Source: Algibacter sp. L3A6
GTDB taxonomy: Bacteria; Bacteroidota; Bacteroidia; Flavobacteriales; Flavobacteriaceae
DNA: 64,000 nt
NCBI RefSeq assembly: GCF_009796825.1
Contig: NZ_CP047030.1
Coordinates: forward strand, 3,284,501 to 3,348,500
Direction of reading: 5' to 3'
This document shows, piece by piece, positions 25,424 to 33,350 of this stretch. The first letter of the stretch is position 1, and each line of letters opens with the position of its first letter. The notes beneath the pieces were generated by a model that saw only the letters and a program-made list of their open reading frames with translations, was not told the DNA's origin and ran no database searches. Position numbers and translations under genes: made by a program.

Positions 25424-25464
25424 GAGTAGCCCATTCGGACAAAAGAGTAGCCCGTTCGGACAAA
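25424..25464 (-). promoter_or_regulatory. Tandem direct repeats, likely activator site upstream of the LamG gene
   Basis: Two 20-base units GAGTAGCCCRTTCGGACAAA at 25424-25443 and 25445-25464 (19 of 20 identical, 21-base period, two helical turns). They abut the -33 position of the candidate promoter. The spacing and tandem orientation suit a dimeric AraC-type activator such as the one encoded next door at 25571-26659. Confidence 0.65.
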
Positions 25465-25570
25465 TAAACGGATTTTTAAGTATTTTGTCGATTATTTTGA
25501 AATTTGTTGACTAAGCTATATGTGGTTTTATTGACCACTTGGAGTAGGGAATAGTAGTGTTTTTATAATA

Positions 25571-26659
25571 TTATTCAGGCTTTTGGTCTAACATACTATC
25601 CGAACGCAATTCTGAAGGGAGTTTTCCGTGTTTTTTTTTAAAGGTTGCACTAAATTTACTGGAACTATCATAACCCACTTCTTTTGCTATATGCTTAATT
25701 TGCATAGTGGTATTAAGGACGAGCTGCATAGCAAGTTCCATTTTTTTATCAATATTATATTGAAGTATTGATGTGCCGTAAACCGATTTAAAATCCGCTT
25801 TTAGTTTAGAAGAAGACATATTGAATGCTTTGGCAAGTGCGTCAATCCCAATAAAAGGGGTGGATAATTTTGTAGAAATCATCGATTCGCACTTTGCAAT
25901 AGTTTTGTAATCTACAGAGCTTTTTTCTTGGTAATTATCAGTTCTAGTATCTGCAAAAACATTTTTAAAAAAGGTAGATATTATACTTAATGTTTGTGCT
26001 TTTAGTATGGTGGTGTTAAAAGCATCCTTATTAAATGTTTTGAAGGTATGTAATATTTCATGCGACAAATTTTCAGCATTAGGTACAATATCTTGATAAG
26101 AAATAAACCCTTTGCTTGAATCTAAAAATTTTTTAAAAGGAATTTTACGGTCCAATATGTCTAGTGGTACATGTTTTTCTAACCAGCTAGGACTTATGTA
26201 ATAGATGTAAAATTGGCATTTTGATCCTTTATAAAAACAAGCACCTACATCGGTTCCTGGTTTTTTAAAACTCCAGAATTTGTTTTGAAAAGGGACTTTG
26301 TCTATAAATACATTTTGAAGTTTAACCTCGCTTTCAAATACAGTAAAAGTTATTGAATAGTGATCGCTAGGAATTCCATTGGCATAATTAGATTTAATAA
26401 CGGTATCGTACTTAAACTTTAAATTAGTGATAGTGAGCCATAAACCCTCTTCAATTTGTCTATAATGCATTTCTCCATTAATAAATGGATTGTTTCTGTA
26501 AACTACCTGCTCTTCAGCAGCATGTTTACTTCCTGGTGTTTTTATAGTTGACTCTATAAATAATTCGGGTGTGTTTGCTAAATAAGGAAATTCAAAAAAA
26601 CCATCTTTATAGAACCTGAAATTAGGCTTGATAAGTTGATACCATTTCGATAAGTTCAT
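25571..26659 (-). CDS. AraC family transcriptional regulator
   Basis: 362 residues. The N-terminal 240 residues are a sensor domain I do not recognise (GEMHYRQIEEGLWLTITNLKF, a cupin-like segment). The C-terminal 100 residues are the AraC DNA-binding domain: ALAKAFNMSSSKLKADFKSVYG is the first helix-turn-helix and IKHIAKEVGYDSSSKFSATFKKKHG the second with its family signature. It lies upstream of the LamG gene on the same strand, 214 bases away, and that gap holds two tandem 20-base repeats, so local activation of the LamG gene is a reasonable hypothesis. Confidence 0.92.
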   Translation of the reverse strand: MNLSKWYQLIKPNFRFYKDGFFEFPYLANTPELFIESTIKTPGSKHAAEEQVVYRNNPFINGEMHYRQIEEGLWLTITNLKFKYDTVIKSNYANGIPSDHYSITFTVFESEVKLQNVFIDKVPFQNKFWSFKKPGTDVGACFYKGSKCQFYIYYISPSWLEKHVPLDILDRKIPFKKFLDSSKGFISYQDIVPNAENLSHEILHTFKTFNKDAFNTTILKAQTLSIISTFFKNVFADTRTDNYQEKSSVDYKTIAKCESMISTKLSTPFIGIDALAKAFNMSSSKLKADFKSVYGTSILQYNIDKKMELAMQLVLNTTMQIKHIAKEVGYDSSSKFSATFKKKHGKLPSELRSDSMLDQKPE

Positions 26660-26794
26660 ATTTTTATCTAAGACTATTTAATTTTAAGTTAAAGGGATAT
26701 AATTTATAAAATTAGCAAAAATATTGTAATAAGTTGACTTTACACACGTCTTACTAATCAATTAAAAACTAAATTCGTTTTCTTATTTATTTTA

Positions 26795-27961
26795 ATGAAG
26801 CCAGCCAAGTATATTTTACCCGTTATTGTTTTTTCTCAATTTTGTTGTACCTCGTTGTGGTTTGCTACAAATGGTGTTATTGAAGATTTAGTAACTAATT
26901 TTACTTTAGACCATTCGGCTTTAGGGCATCTTTCGTCGGCTGTGCAATTTGGCTTTATTATTGGCACCTTTTTATTTGCACTTCTAACCATTACCGATCG
27001 CTTTGCACCTTCAAAAGTATTTTTTATAAGCGCTGTTCTGGCGGCTGTTTTTAATGTTTTAATTGTTTTGGAAAACCATAATCTTTGGAGTTTAGTGATG
27101 CTTCGGTTTTTTACAGGTTTTTTTCTTGCTGGTATTTATCCGGTAGGAATGAAAATTGCTGCCGATTATTACAATAAAGGTCTCGGGAGATCTTTAGGGT
27201 TTTTGGTTGGCGCCTTAGTTTTAGGAACTGCTTTCCCTCATGTTTTAAAAGGCTTTGGAAGCGGGTTTTTATGGCAAGACATCATTTACACAACAACAGC
27301 TCTAGCGGTAATTGGCGGTGTTGTTATGTTTGCTTTTGTACCAAATGGACCTTATAGAAAATCGGCAGCTAAATTTGATGTTTCGGTGCTATTTAATGTG
27401 TTTAAAGTGCGCGAGTTTAGAAAGGCGGCATTTGGATATTTTGGCCACATGTGGGAACTATATACCTTTTGGGCTTTTGTACCCATACTTTTAGGTGCTT
27501 ATGTGGAGTATCACCCAAGCGTAACGTTTAACATTCCATTACTAAGTTTTATAATTATAGCTTCTGGAGGAATTGCTTGTGTAATTTCGGGCTATTTATC
27601 TCAAATGTTTGGAATCAAAAAAATAGGCGCGATAGCATTAGCGCTTTCGGGTATTTGCTGTTTAGTGTCTCCGTTATTCTTTAGTTTAGAATCGGAAATT
27701 AGTTTTATAATATTTTTGGTGTTTTGGGGTATAGTTGTTGTGGCCGACTCTCCATTATTTTCCACCTTAGTCGCGCAAAATGTTAGTGCAGAAAATAAAG
27801 GCACGGCCTTGACTATTGTTAACTCTATTGGGTTTGCAGTAACCATTGTAAGTATTCAATTGGCTAGCAGTTTAATAGATGTTATGGCTGTAAAATATTT
27901 GTTTTTGTTTATTGCTATTGGTCCCGTTTTAGGTCTTGTTGGGCTTTTAAAGAGATCTTAA
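26795..27961 (+). CDS. MFS transporter
   Basis: 388 residues with 12 predicted membrane helices. Helix 1 begins YILPVIVFSQFCCTSLWFATNG and helix 4 has the MLRFFTGFFLAGIYPVGMKI motif. SAAKFDVS marks the central cytoplasmic loop. The GPYRKS and DSPLFSTLVAQN segments suggest the CynX/NarK-like branch, but the substrate cannot be read from the sequence. Its last four bases overlap the 3' end of the convergent lolD-like gene. No regulator is attached. Confidence 0.87.
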   Translation: MKPAKYILPVIVFSQFCCTSLWFATNGVIEDLVTNFTLDHSALGHLSSAVQFGFIIGTFLFALLTITDRFAPSKVFFISAVLAAVFNVLIVLENHNLWSLVMLRFFTGFFLAGIYPVGMKIAADYYNKGLGRSLGFLVGALVLGTAFPHVLKGFGSGFLWQDIIYTTTALAVIGGVVMFAFVPNGPYRKSAAKFDVSVLFNVFKVREFRKAAFGYFGHMWELYTFWAFVPILLGAYVEYHPSVTFNIPLLSFIIIASGGIACVISGYLSQMFGIKKIGAIALALSGICCLVSPLFFSLESEISFIIFLVFWGIVVVADSPLFSTLVAQNVSAENKGTALTIVNSIGFAVTIVSIQLASSLIDVMAVKYLFLFIAIGPVLGLVGLLKRS

Positions 27962-28620
27962 CTCACAATATTACCATCTACCATAGTTAATTTTCTATCG
28001 GCGAGATTAGCAAGTTCTTCATTATGGGTTACAATCACGAAGGTTTGTCCAAATTGATCTCTTAATTTAAAGAATAAACTATGTAAATTCTCAGCAGATT
28101 CACTGTCTAAGTTTCCAGAAGGTTCATCGGCAAAAATTAAAGCAGGACTATTAATAAGCGCTCTTGCAACAGCAACACGTTGTTGTTCCCCTCCAGATAG
28201 TTCATTTGGCTTGTGGTTATAACGATGCGATAACCCAAGAAAATCTAGCAGCTCCTTAGCGCGTTTTTCTGCATCTTTTTTATTTGTTCCTTTAATAAAA
28301 GCTGGTAAACAAACGTTTTCTATAGCTGTAAATTCAGGAAGTAATTGATGAAACTGAAAAATAAACCCAATATGTTCATTTCTAAATTTAGCCAAAGCTT
28401 TATCGTTAAGTTCACCAATATTGATGTTGTTTATAATTAATTCAAAATTGGTAACAGGTGATGCCTTATCTAAGGTTCCTAAAATTTGTAAAAGAGTTGT
28501 TTTTCCTGCACCCGAAGCCCCTACAATAGATACTACTTCGCTAGGTTTAATATGTATGTCAACGCCTTTTAAAACTTGTAAATCGTCGTAGAATTTCTGA
28601 ATGTTTTTTGCTTTAATCAT
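27958..28620 (-). CDS. ABC transporter ATP-binding protein, LolD-like
   Basis: 220 residues. Walker A GASGAGKT (34-41), Q-loop FQFHQLLPEFTAIENV, signature LSGGEQQRVAVARAL (about 138) and Walker B LIFADEPSGNLD, then H-loop VTHNEELA. The LLPEFTAIENV and ADEPSGNLD sequences are those of the MacB/LolD subclass. LolD powers release of lipoproteins from the inner membrane for transfer to the outer membrane. No LolC/E membrane partner lies nearby, which is usual in Bacteroidota. The stop region overlaps the convergent MFS gene by 4 bases. Confidence 0.92.
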   Translation of the reverse strand: MIKAKNIQKFYDDLQVLKGVDIHIKPSEVVSIVGASGAGKTTLLQILGTLDKASPVTNFELIINNINIGELNDKALAKFRNEHIGFIFQFHQLLPEFTAIENVCLPAFIKGTNKKDAEKRAKELLDFLGLSHRYNHKPNELSGGEQQRVAVARALINSPALIFADEPSGNLDSESAENLHSLFFKLRDQFGQTFVIVTHNEELANLADRKLTMVDGNIVS

Positions 28621-28741
28621 CTATATAAAATATAGGCGTGAAATTACTACTTTAAGTTGTGCCGTACAATTTTGAATCAATTTTATTGTATAGTCCATTT
28701 TTAGACTTATATTTATTTTCGAAATTAAATTATAGTACAAG

Positions 28742-29329
28742 ATGCCTTACAGAAAGCTAGAAGAATACAATATGCAGGTTACCGACGATGTTAAAAATAG
28801 ATACCGAAACATCATTGAAGATTTAGGTGAAGATACCGAGCGCGAAGGCTTAGTAAAAACTCCCGAACGTGCAGCAAAAGCCATGCAGTTTTTAACACAG
28901 GGTTACGATCAGGACCCTGTAGAAATATTAAAAGGGGCTATGTTTAAGGAGTCCTATAATGAAATGGTTATTGTAAAAGATATCGAGTTGTATTCACTTT
29001 GCGAGCATCATATTTTACCGTTTTTTGGGAAAGCGCATATTGCTTATATTCCAAACGGACATATTGTTGGCTTAAGTAAATTACCTAGAATTGTAGATGT
29101 TTTTGCCAGAAGATTACAAGTGCAAGAGCGTTTAACAGAACAAATTTTAGACTGTATAAACGATACTTTAAAGCCTCAAGGTGTAGCTGTTGTAATAGAA
29201 GCATCGCATATGTGTATGATGATGCGCGGTGTACAAAAGCAAAACTCAATAACTACAACATCTGGATTTAGAGGTCAATTTGAGAAAATTGAAACGAGAA
29301 ACGAATTCTTAAAATTAATAGGGAAGTAG
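28742..29329 (+). CDS. folE: GTP cyclohydrolase I (FolE)
   Basis: 195 residues, the usual length. It makes dihydroneopterin triphosphate, the first step of folate and pterin synthesis. Signature sequences: LGEDTEREGLVKTPERAAKA, the zinc site in YSLCEHHILPFFGKAHIAYI, LSKLPRIVDVFARRLQVQE, and GVAVVIEASHMCMMMRGVQK with the second zinc Cys. The start MPYRKLEEYN at 28742 gives an N-terminal extension typical of flavobacterial FolE, so it is preferred over the internal Met. It stands as a single gene followed by a small membrane protein. Confidence 0.95.
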   Translation: MPYRKLEEYNMQVTDDVKNRYRNIIEDLGEDTEREGLVKTPERAAKAMQFLTQGYDQDPVEILKGAMFKESYNEMVIVKDIELYSLCEHHILPFFGKAHIAYIPNGHIVGLSKLPRIVDVFARRLQVQERLTEQILDCINDTLKPQGVAVVIEASHMCMMMRGVQKQNSITTTSGFRGQFEKIETRNEFLKLIGK

Positions 29330-29385
29330 GCAATTAATAATTTTGGTATGTTTCTTGTTTATATTGGAGTATAAATTATTATTAA

Positions 29386-29664
29386 ATGAACAAATACAAA
29401 AAATTAGCAATTAGTATTGCCTTTGATGCTTTAGGCTATGTCTCTTTCGTAATCCCAGGTTTTGGAGAATTTACCGATGTGGTATGGGCTCCTGTATCAG
29501 CTTGGTTAATGACGAAGCTATACAAAGGTAAACCAGGTAAAATTGCGGCTGTTATTTCCTTTTTGGAAGAAGCAGCTCCAGGCCTAGATGTTATTCCAAC
29601 ATTTACCCTTATGTGGCTTTATACCTACGTGTATAAGGCAAAAGAAACAATTATTGAGGTTTAG
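29386..29664 (+). CDS. Small membrane protein, function unknown
   Basis: 92 residues with three hydrophobic stretches (about 8-28, 33-44 and 70-84). Sequence landmarks are FDALGYVSFVIPGFGEFTDVVW and SFLEEAAPGLDVIPTFTLMWLY. Similar small proteins occur widely in Flavobacteriia. No function or motif is recognised. It starts 56 bases after folE on the same strand and may be read through from it. Confidence 0.78.
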   Translation: MNKYKKLAISIAFDALGYVSFVIPGFGEFTDVVWAPVSAWLMTKLYKGKPGKIAAVISFLEEAAPGLDVIPTFTLMWLYTYVYKAKETIIEV

Positions 29665-29796
29665 ATGAATATTTCCAAATTGGTTAACCAATTCTGTGAA
29701 TAATATAGCATTTAGCGCTTTTTGTAAGTGAATTTTAAATAATTAGGCTAAAGAAATAGAAGAATTATAATTCTATTTGATATGTTATTTTTTTTA

Positions 29797-29826
29797 TTGA
29801 CTTCCCACAAAACATTCGTATTTTTG
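29797..29826 (+). promoter_or_regulatory. Promoter of lpdA (TTG -33, TATTTTTG -7)
   Basis: TTG at 29797-29799, 19-base spacer, TATTTTTG at 29819-29826. This is the Bacteroidota housekeeping promoter. It lies downstream of the first in-frame ATG at 29782, which decides in favour of the start at 29863. Confidence 0.7.
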
Positions 29827-29862
29827 ATTTTAAATTACAATGATAAATTTCAAAAAGATATT

Positions 29863-31263
29863 ATGAATTCATACGATGTAGCCGTTATTGGCTCAGGTCC
29901 AGGAGGCTATGTAGCAGCAATTCGCTGTGCACAATTAGGAATGAAAACTGCAATTATTGAAAAATATAGTACCCTTGGTGGCACATGTTTAAATGTAGGT
30001 TGTATCCCGAGTAAGGCCCTTTTAGATTCTTCGCACCATTATGATGATGCTGTAAAACATTTTGAAGAGCACGGTATTGAAATTCCTGGTGAAATTAAAG
30101 TGAATTTAGAAAAAATGATAAACCGCAAACAAGCTGTTGTAGATCAAACAACAGGCGGAATTGATTTTTTAATGAAGAAAAACAACATTGATGTTTATCA
30201 AGGTTTAGGAAGTTTTAAAGATGCTACGCATATTACAATTGCTGGTGAAGAAACTATCGAAATTGAAGCAAAAAACACAATTATTGCTACAGGAAGTAAA
30301 CCATCTACATTACCATTTATCACTTTAGATAAAGAACGTGTAATTACATCTACGGAAGCTTTAAAATTAAAAGAAATTCCTAAACACTTAATCGTTATTG
30401 GTGGTGGTGTTATTGGTTTAGAATTAGGACAAGTTTATAAACGTCTTGGTGCAGAAGTAACTGTTGTAGAATATATGGACCGTATTATCCCGACAATGGA
30501 TGCTGGTTTATCTAAAGAATTAAATAAAGTTTTAAAGAAACAAAAATTCAAAATTAACGCATCTCACAAAGTAAAATCTGTGGAACGTGTTGGCGATGAA
30601 GTTATCGTTAAAGCAGATAATAAAAAAGGAGAAGAAGTAGAGTTTAGAGGCGATTACTGTTTAGTATCTGTTGGTCGTCATGCTTATACAGATGGTTTAA
30701 ATGCCGAAGCTGCTGATGTAAAATTAACAGATCGTGGTTTAGTAGATGTAAACGAGCATTTACAAACTAGCGCATCTAATATTTATGCTATTGGAGATGT
30801 TATTAAAGGTGCTATGTTAGCTCACAAAGCTGAAGAAGAAGGTGTTTTTGTAGCAGAAACTATTGCAGGGCAAAAACCACATATAGATTACAATTTAATA
30901 CCAGGTGTTGTTTACACATGGCCAGAGGTTGCTACTGTTGGTAAAACAGAAGAGCAATTAAAAGAAGCCGGAATAGCATATAAAACAGGTCAATTTCCAA
31001 TGCGTGCTTTAGGTAGAAGTAGAGCGAGTATGGATTTAGATGGTTTTGTAAAAGTTTTAGCCGATAAAACTACAGATGAAATTTTAGGAGTGCATATGGT
31101 TGGTGCTCGTGCTGCCGATATGATTGCTGAAGCTGTTGTTGCTATGGAGTATCGCGCTTCCGCGGAAGATGTATCTCGTATGTCTCACGCACACCCAACA
31201 TTTACAGAAGCTATCAAAGAAGCGGCTCTAGCTGCAACAGAAGATAGAGCATTACATATATAA
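29863..31263 (+). CDS. lpdA: Dihydrolipoyl dehydrogenase (E3)
   Basis: 466 residues from the ATG at 29863; the frame stays open to 29782, but a promoter lies inside that extension. An FAD-binding GSGPGGYVAAIRCAQLG starts at residue 10. The redox disulfide is Cys42-Cys47 in GGTCLNVGCIPSK. The NAD site GGGVIGLELGQVYKRLG is central, and the interface domain ends with the catalytic HAHPTFTEAIKEAA. E3 reoxidises lipoamide in pyruvate and 2-oxoglutarate dehydrogenases and glycine cleavage. No other complex subunits are adjacent, as is often the case for a shared E3. Confidence 0.96.
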   Translation: MNSYDVAVIGSGPGGYVAAIRCAQLGMKTAIIEKYSTLGGTCLNVGCIPSKALLDSSHHYDDAVKHFEEHGIEIPGEIKVNLEKMINRKQAVVDQTTGGIDFLMKKNNIDVYQGLGSFKDATHITIAGEETIEIEAKNTIIATGSKPSTLPFITLDKERVITSTEALKLKEIPKHLIVIGGGVIGLELGQVYKRLGAEVTVVEYMDRIIPTMDAGLSKELNKVLKKQKFKINASHKVKSVERVGDEVIVKADNKKGEEVEFRGDYCLVSVGRHAYTDGLNAEAADVKLTDRGLVDVNEHLQTSASNIYAIGDVIKGAMLAHKAEEEGVFVAETIAGQKPHIDYNLIPGVVYTWPEVATVGKTEEQLKEAGIAYKTGQFPMRALGRSRASMDLDGFVKVLADKTTDEILGVHMVGARAADMIAEAVVAMEYRASAEDVSRMSHAHPTFTEAIKEAALAATEDRALHI

Positions 31264-31306
31264 ATTTTCAGTATTTAATTTAATATTGAATTATTACAAA
31301 CATTTT

Positions 31307-31340
31307 AAGGCTGTCTAATTTCGATTAGCAGCCTTTTTTT
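31307..31340 (+). terminator. Intrinsic terminator after lpdA
   Basis: AAGGCTGTCTAAT pairs with ATTAGCAGCCTT around a TTCG loop, one mismatch in the stem, followed by seven T residues. Confidence 0.88.
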
Positions 31341-31596
31341 CATTTCTTCTAAAAAAGAAGAGAAGGAAAGTGTTACTTTCTTAAAATTGTGTTAAATTTA
31401 CACCAAACAGTTAAAGTTTATTCCTTCAAAAATGAATTTCAAAAAACATTTATTTTATTTTAAACTATAATCGTCTTTAATTTAGATGATTACATTTTTA
31501 TTTTATGTTTTTAAAAAGAAATATAAAAAAGATTGTGACCTTTTAAATGTATATGTGTCTTAACAATTGTAACCATTAAACTAGCGTAAGCTAAAT
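31341..31596. other. Intergenic region upstream of the sigma factor gene
   Basis: 256 bases after the terminator; strongly AT-rich, with no gene, repeat or RNA visible. It must hold the promoter of the 31597 gene, for which I see no good match. Confidence 0.4.
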
Positions 31597-32181
31597 TTGA
31601 AAACCCTACCAAAAATTAATAAAAAATCCGACGAGGATTTGATAAAAGGCATCGTTCATAGCAACGATACGCTGCTTTTTGAAGTTCTATACGACAGGTA
31701 TGCTACCTTAGTGTATAACAAGTGTATGGGGTTTGCTAAAGATGAAGATGAAGCAAAAGATTTAACACAAGATATATTTCTAAAGTTATTTGTTAAATTA
31801 GCAAGCTTTAAAGGAAATTCAAAATTTTCAACATGGTTATATGCATTTACTTATAATCATTGTGTAAATTATGTCACTAGAAATACAGCAAAAAAAATTG
31901 AAAAACAATCAGTAGATTACGCTGATGCAGAGAATGTAGAAAGCCTCTATGAAGATGATGAAGATGATAGTAGTTTTCTAAGTATGAAAGTTGATAAATT
32001 AAAAATAGCATTAGAATTGATTTCTCCGGAGGAAAAAATGATTTTGCTTTTAAAATATCAAGACTCCTTAACTATAAAAGAAATTGAAGATGCTTTAGGA
32101 ATAGGAGAAAGTGCAGTAAAAATGCGAATTAAACGTGCTAAAGATAAATTAGTAGACGTTTATAATAATAACCTTGGATAA
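31597..32181 (+). CDS. RNA polymerase sigma factor, ECF type
   Basis: 194 residues. Region 2: LLFEVLYDRYATLVYNKCMG then DEAKDLTQDIFLKLFVKLASF with the core-binding and -10 residues (FSTWLYAFTYNHCVNYV). Region 4: LISPEEKMILLLKYQDSLTI and IEDALGIGESAVKMRIKRAKDKL, the -35 helix-turn-helix. Start codon is TTG, chosen because no ATG precedes region 2 at a sensible distance. The stop shares one base with the ATG of a 56-codon gene, so the two are coupled. No classical anti-sigma gene is adjacent. Confidence 0.92.
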   Translation: MKTLPKINKKSDEDLIKGIVHSNDTLLFEVLYDRYATLVYNKCMGFAKDEDEAKDLTQDIFLKLFVKLASFKGNSKFSTWLYAFTYNHCVNYVTRNTAKKIEKQSVDYADAENVESLYEDDEDDSSFLSMKVDKLKIALELISPEEKMILLLKYQDSLTIKEIEDALGIGESAVKMRIKRAKDKLVDVYNNNLG

Positions 32182-32351
32182 TGGAAAACCCGTTTTTAGA
32201 CATAAATAAGCCATTAAAGGAAGTTCCACAAGAACTGAAGGCTAAGGTTATGAGCGATATTGCCATGGCCAAGTTAATAATGGAAATAGCCGAATTGTTT
32301 TCGTACAATTTATCGAGCGTAATCGAGCTAACCATGAGAAGTAGAAAATAA
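32181..32351 (+). CDS. 56-residue protein coupled to the ECF sigma factor gene
   Basis: Starts MENPFLDINKPLKEVPQELK and continues with a helix AKVMSDIAMAKLIMEIAELF. The ATG overlaps the sigma stop by one base (TAATG), so translation is coupled. No membrane span or zinc motif, so it is not a standard anti-sigma factor. The N-terminal PLKEVPxELKxKVM pattern is one I associate with short flavobacterial proteins after sigma genes, from memory. It may regulate the sigma factor directly (inference). The MscS-type channel gene follows 23 bases later, so the three could form one operon. Confidence 0.75.
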   Translation: MENPFLDINKPLKEVPQELKAKVMSDIAMAKLIMEIAELFSYNLSSVIELTMRSRK

Positions 32352-32374
32352 GTAACCAAAATACTCTAAATAAA

Positions 32375-33190
32375 ATGAACCTTGTCGACAGCTTAAAAGA
32401 ATCATTAAGTACAATTTGGGAAAGTATAATAAGTGTGTTACCTACCGTTGCAGGAGCAATAGTTGGTATAATCATTGGAATATTAATTATCAAACTGGTA
32501 GTTAATATAATAAAGAAGTCATTAAAATTTGTGAAGGCTGATAAGCTGGATGATAAATTAAATGAAATTGACTTATTTGGTGATAAGAAGATACAATTTA
32601 ATGTTATTGATATTGTAGCGAAGTTTGTTAAATGGATGCTTTACATTATTTTAATAATGATTGTTACAGATCTATTGAATTTAACAATGATCTCTGATGG
32701 TATTAAAAGTGTTATTGGTTATTTACCAAGGTTAATTACAGCACTAGCCATATTTGTTATTGGTCTATTGTTTGCGAATTTTGTTAAAAAATCTTTGCAA
32801 TCGTTCTTTGAGTCTATGGAATTGTCTGGCGGTAAAATGATAAGTCAGGCTATATTTATGTTACTGCTTATATTTATTTCTATTACAGCTTTAAACCAAG
32901 CTGGTGTAGATACTGAAATAATAACAAGTAACATTACCATGATTTTGGCAGCATTTTTATTAGCATTTGCTTTAGCTGTTGGATTAGGAGCACAAAAAGT
33001 AGTAGGCGATTTGTTTAGAACGTTCTACACAAGAAAAATATACGAAGTTGGACAAATTATTGAGTTCAACGATATAAAAGGAGAAATAGAGTCTATCGAT
33101 GGTATATCGGTAACCTTAAAAACAACAACAGGAAAAATAGTAATTCCTATTAAAGATATAGTGGAAAGTCAAGTAAGAGTGCAAGATTAA
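32375..33190 (+). CDS. MscS-family mechanosensitive ion channel
   Basis: 271 residues. Membrane spans at about 20-42, 85-105, 108-140 and 158-178, then the pore helix and beta domain AFALAVGLGAQKVVGDLFRT, which is the gly/ala-rich TM3 signature of small MscS channels, followed by YEVGQIIEFNDIKGEIESID and IVIPIKDIVESQV. Such channels release solutes when membrane tension rises on osmotic downshift. Length is close to E. coli MscS (286). Together with the sigma factor and the 56-residue gene upstream it may form an envelope-stress operon. The terminator at 33252 ends it. Confidence 0.9.
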   Translation: MNLVDSLKESLSTIWESIISVLPTVAGAIVGIIIGILIIKLVVNIIKKSLKFVKADKLDDKLNEIDLFGDKKIQFNVIDIVAKFVKWMLYIILIMIVTDLLNLTMISDGIKSVIGYLPRLITALAIFVIGLLFANFVKKSLQSFFESMELSGGKMISQAIFMLLLIFISITALNQAGVDTEIITSNITMILAAFLLAFALAVGLGAQKVVGDLFRTFYTRKIYEVGQIIEFNDIKGEIESIDGISVTLKTTTGKIVIPIKDIVESQVRVQD

Positions 33191-33251
33191 CTTTAAGTTA
33201 GGGTTAAAATTTGGTTGGTTACTATTTTGTATTACGAACCACTTTCTACTG

Positions 33252-33287
33252 GTCTCTTCTCATTAATTTGGGAAGAGACTTTTTTTT
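33252..33287 (+). terminator. Terminator after the MscS-type gene
   Basis: GTCTCTTC (33252-33259) pairs with GAAGAGAC (33272-33279), 12-base loop, followed by eight T residues. Confidence 0.85.
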
Positions 33288-33350
33288 GCTTAAAACTTAA
33301 GTGATATAAAAAAGATGTCTTTAGAAGAAAAGCAAGTAATTAAAATACTA

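Noticed and set aside
29782..29862. Upstream start for lpdA giving 27 extra residues
   Set aside because: The housekeeping promoter at 29797-29826 lies inside it and family length fits the 29863 start.
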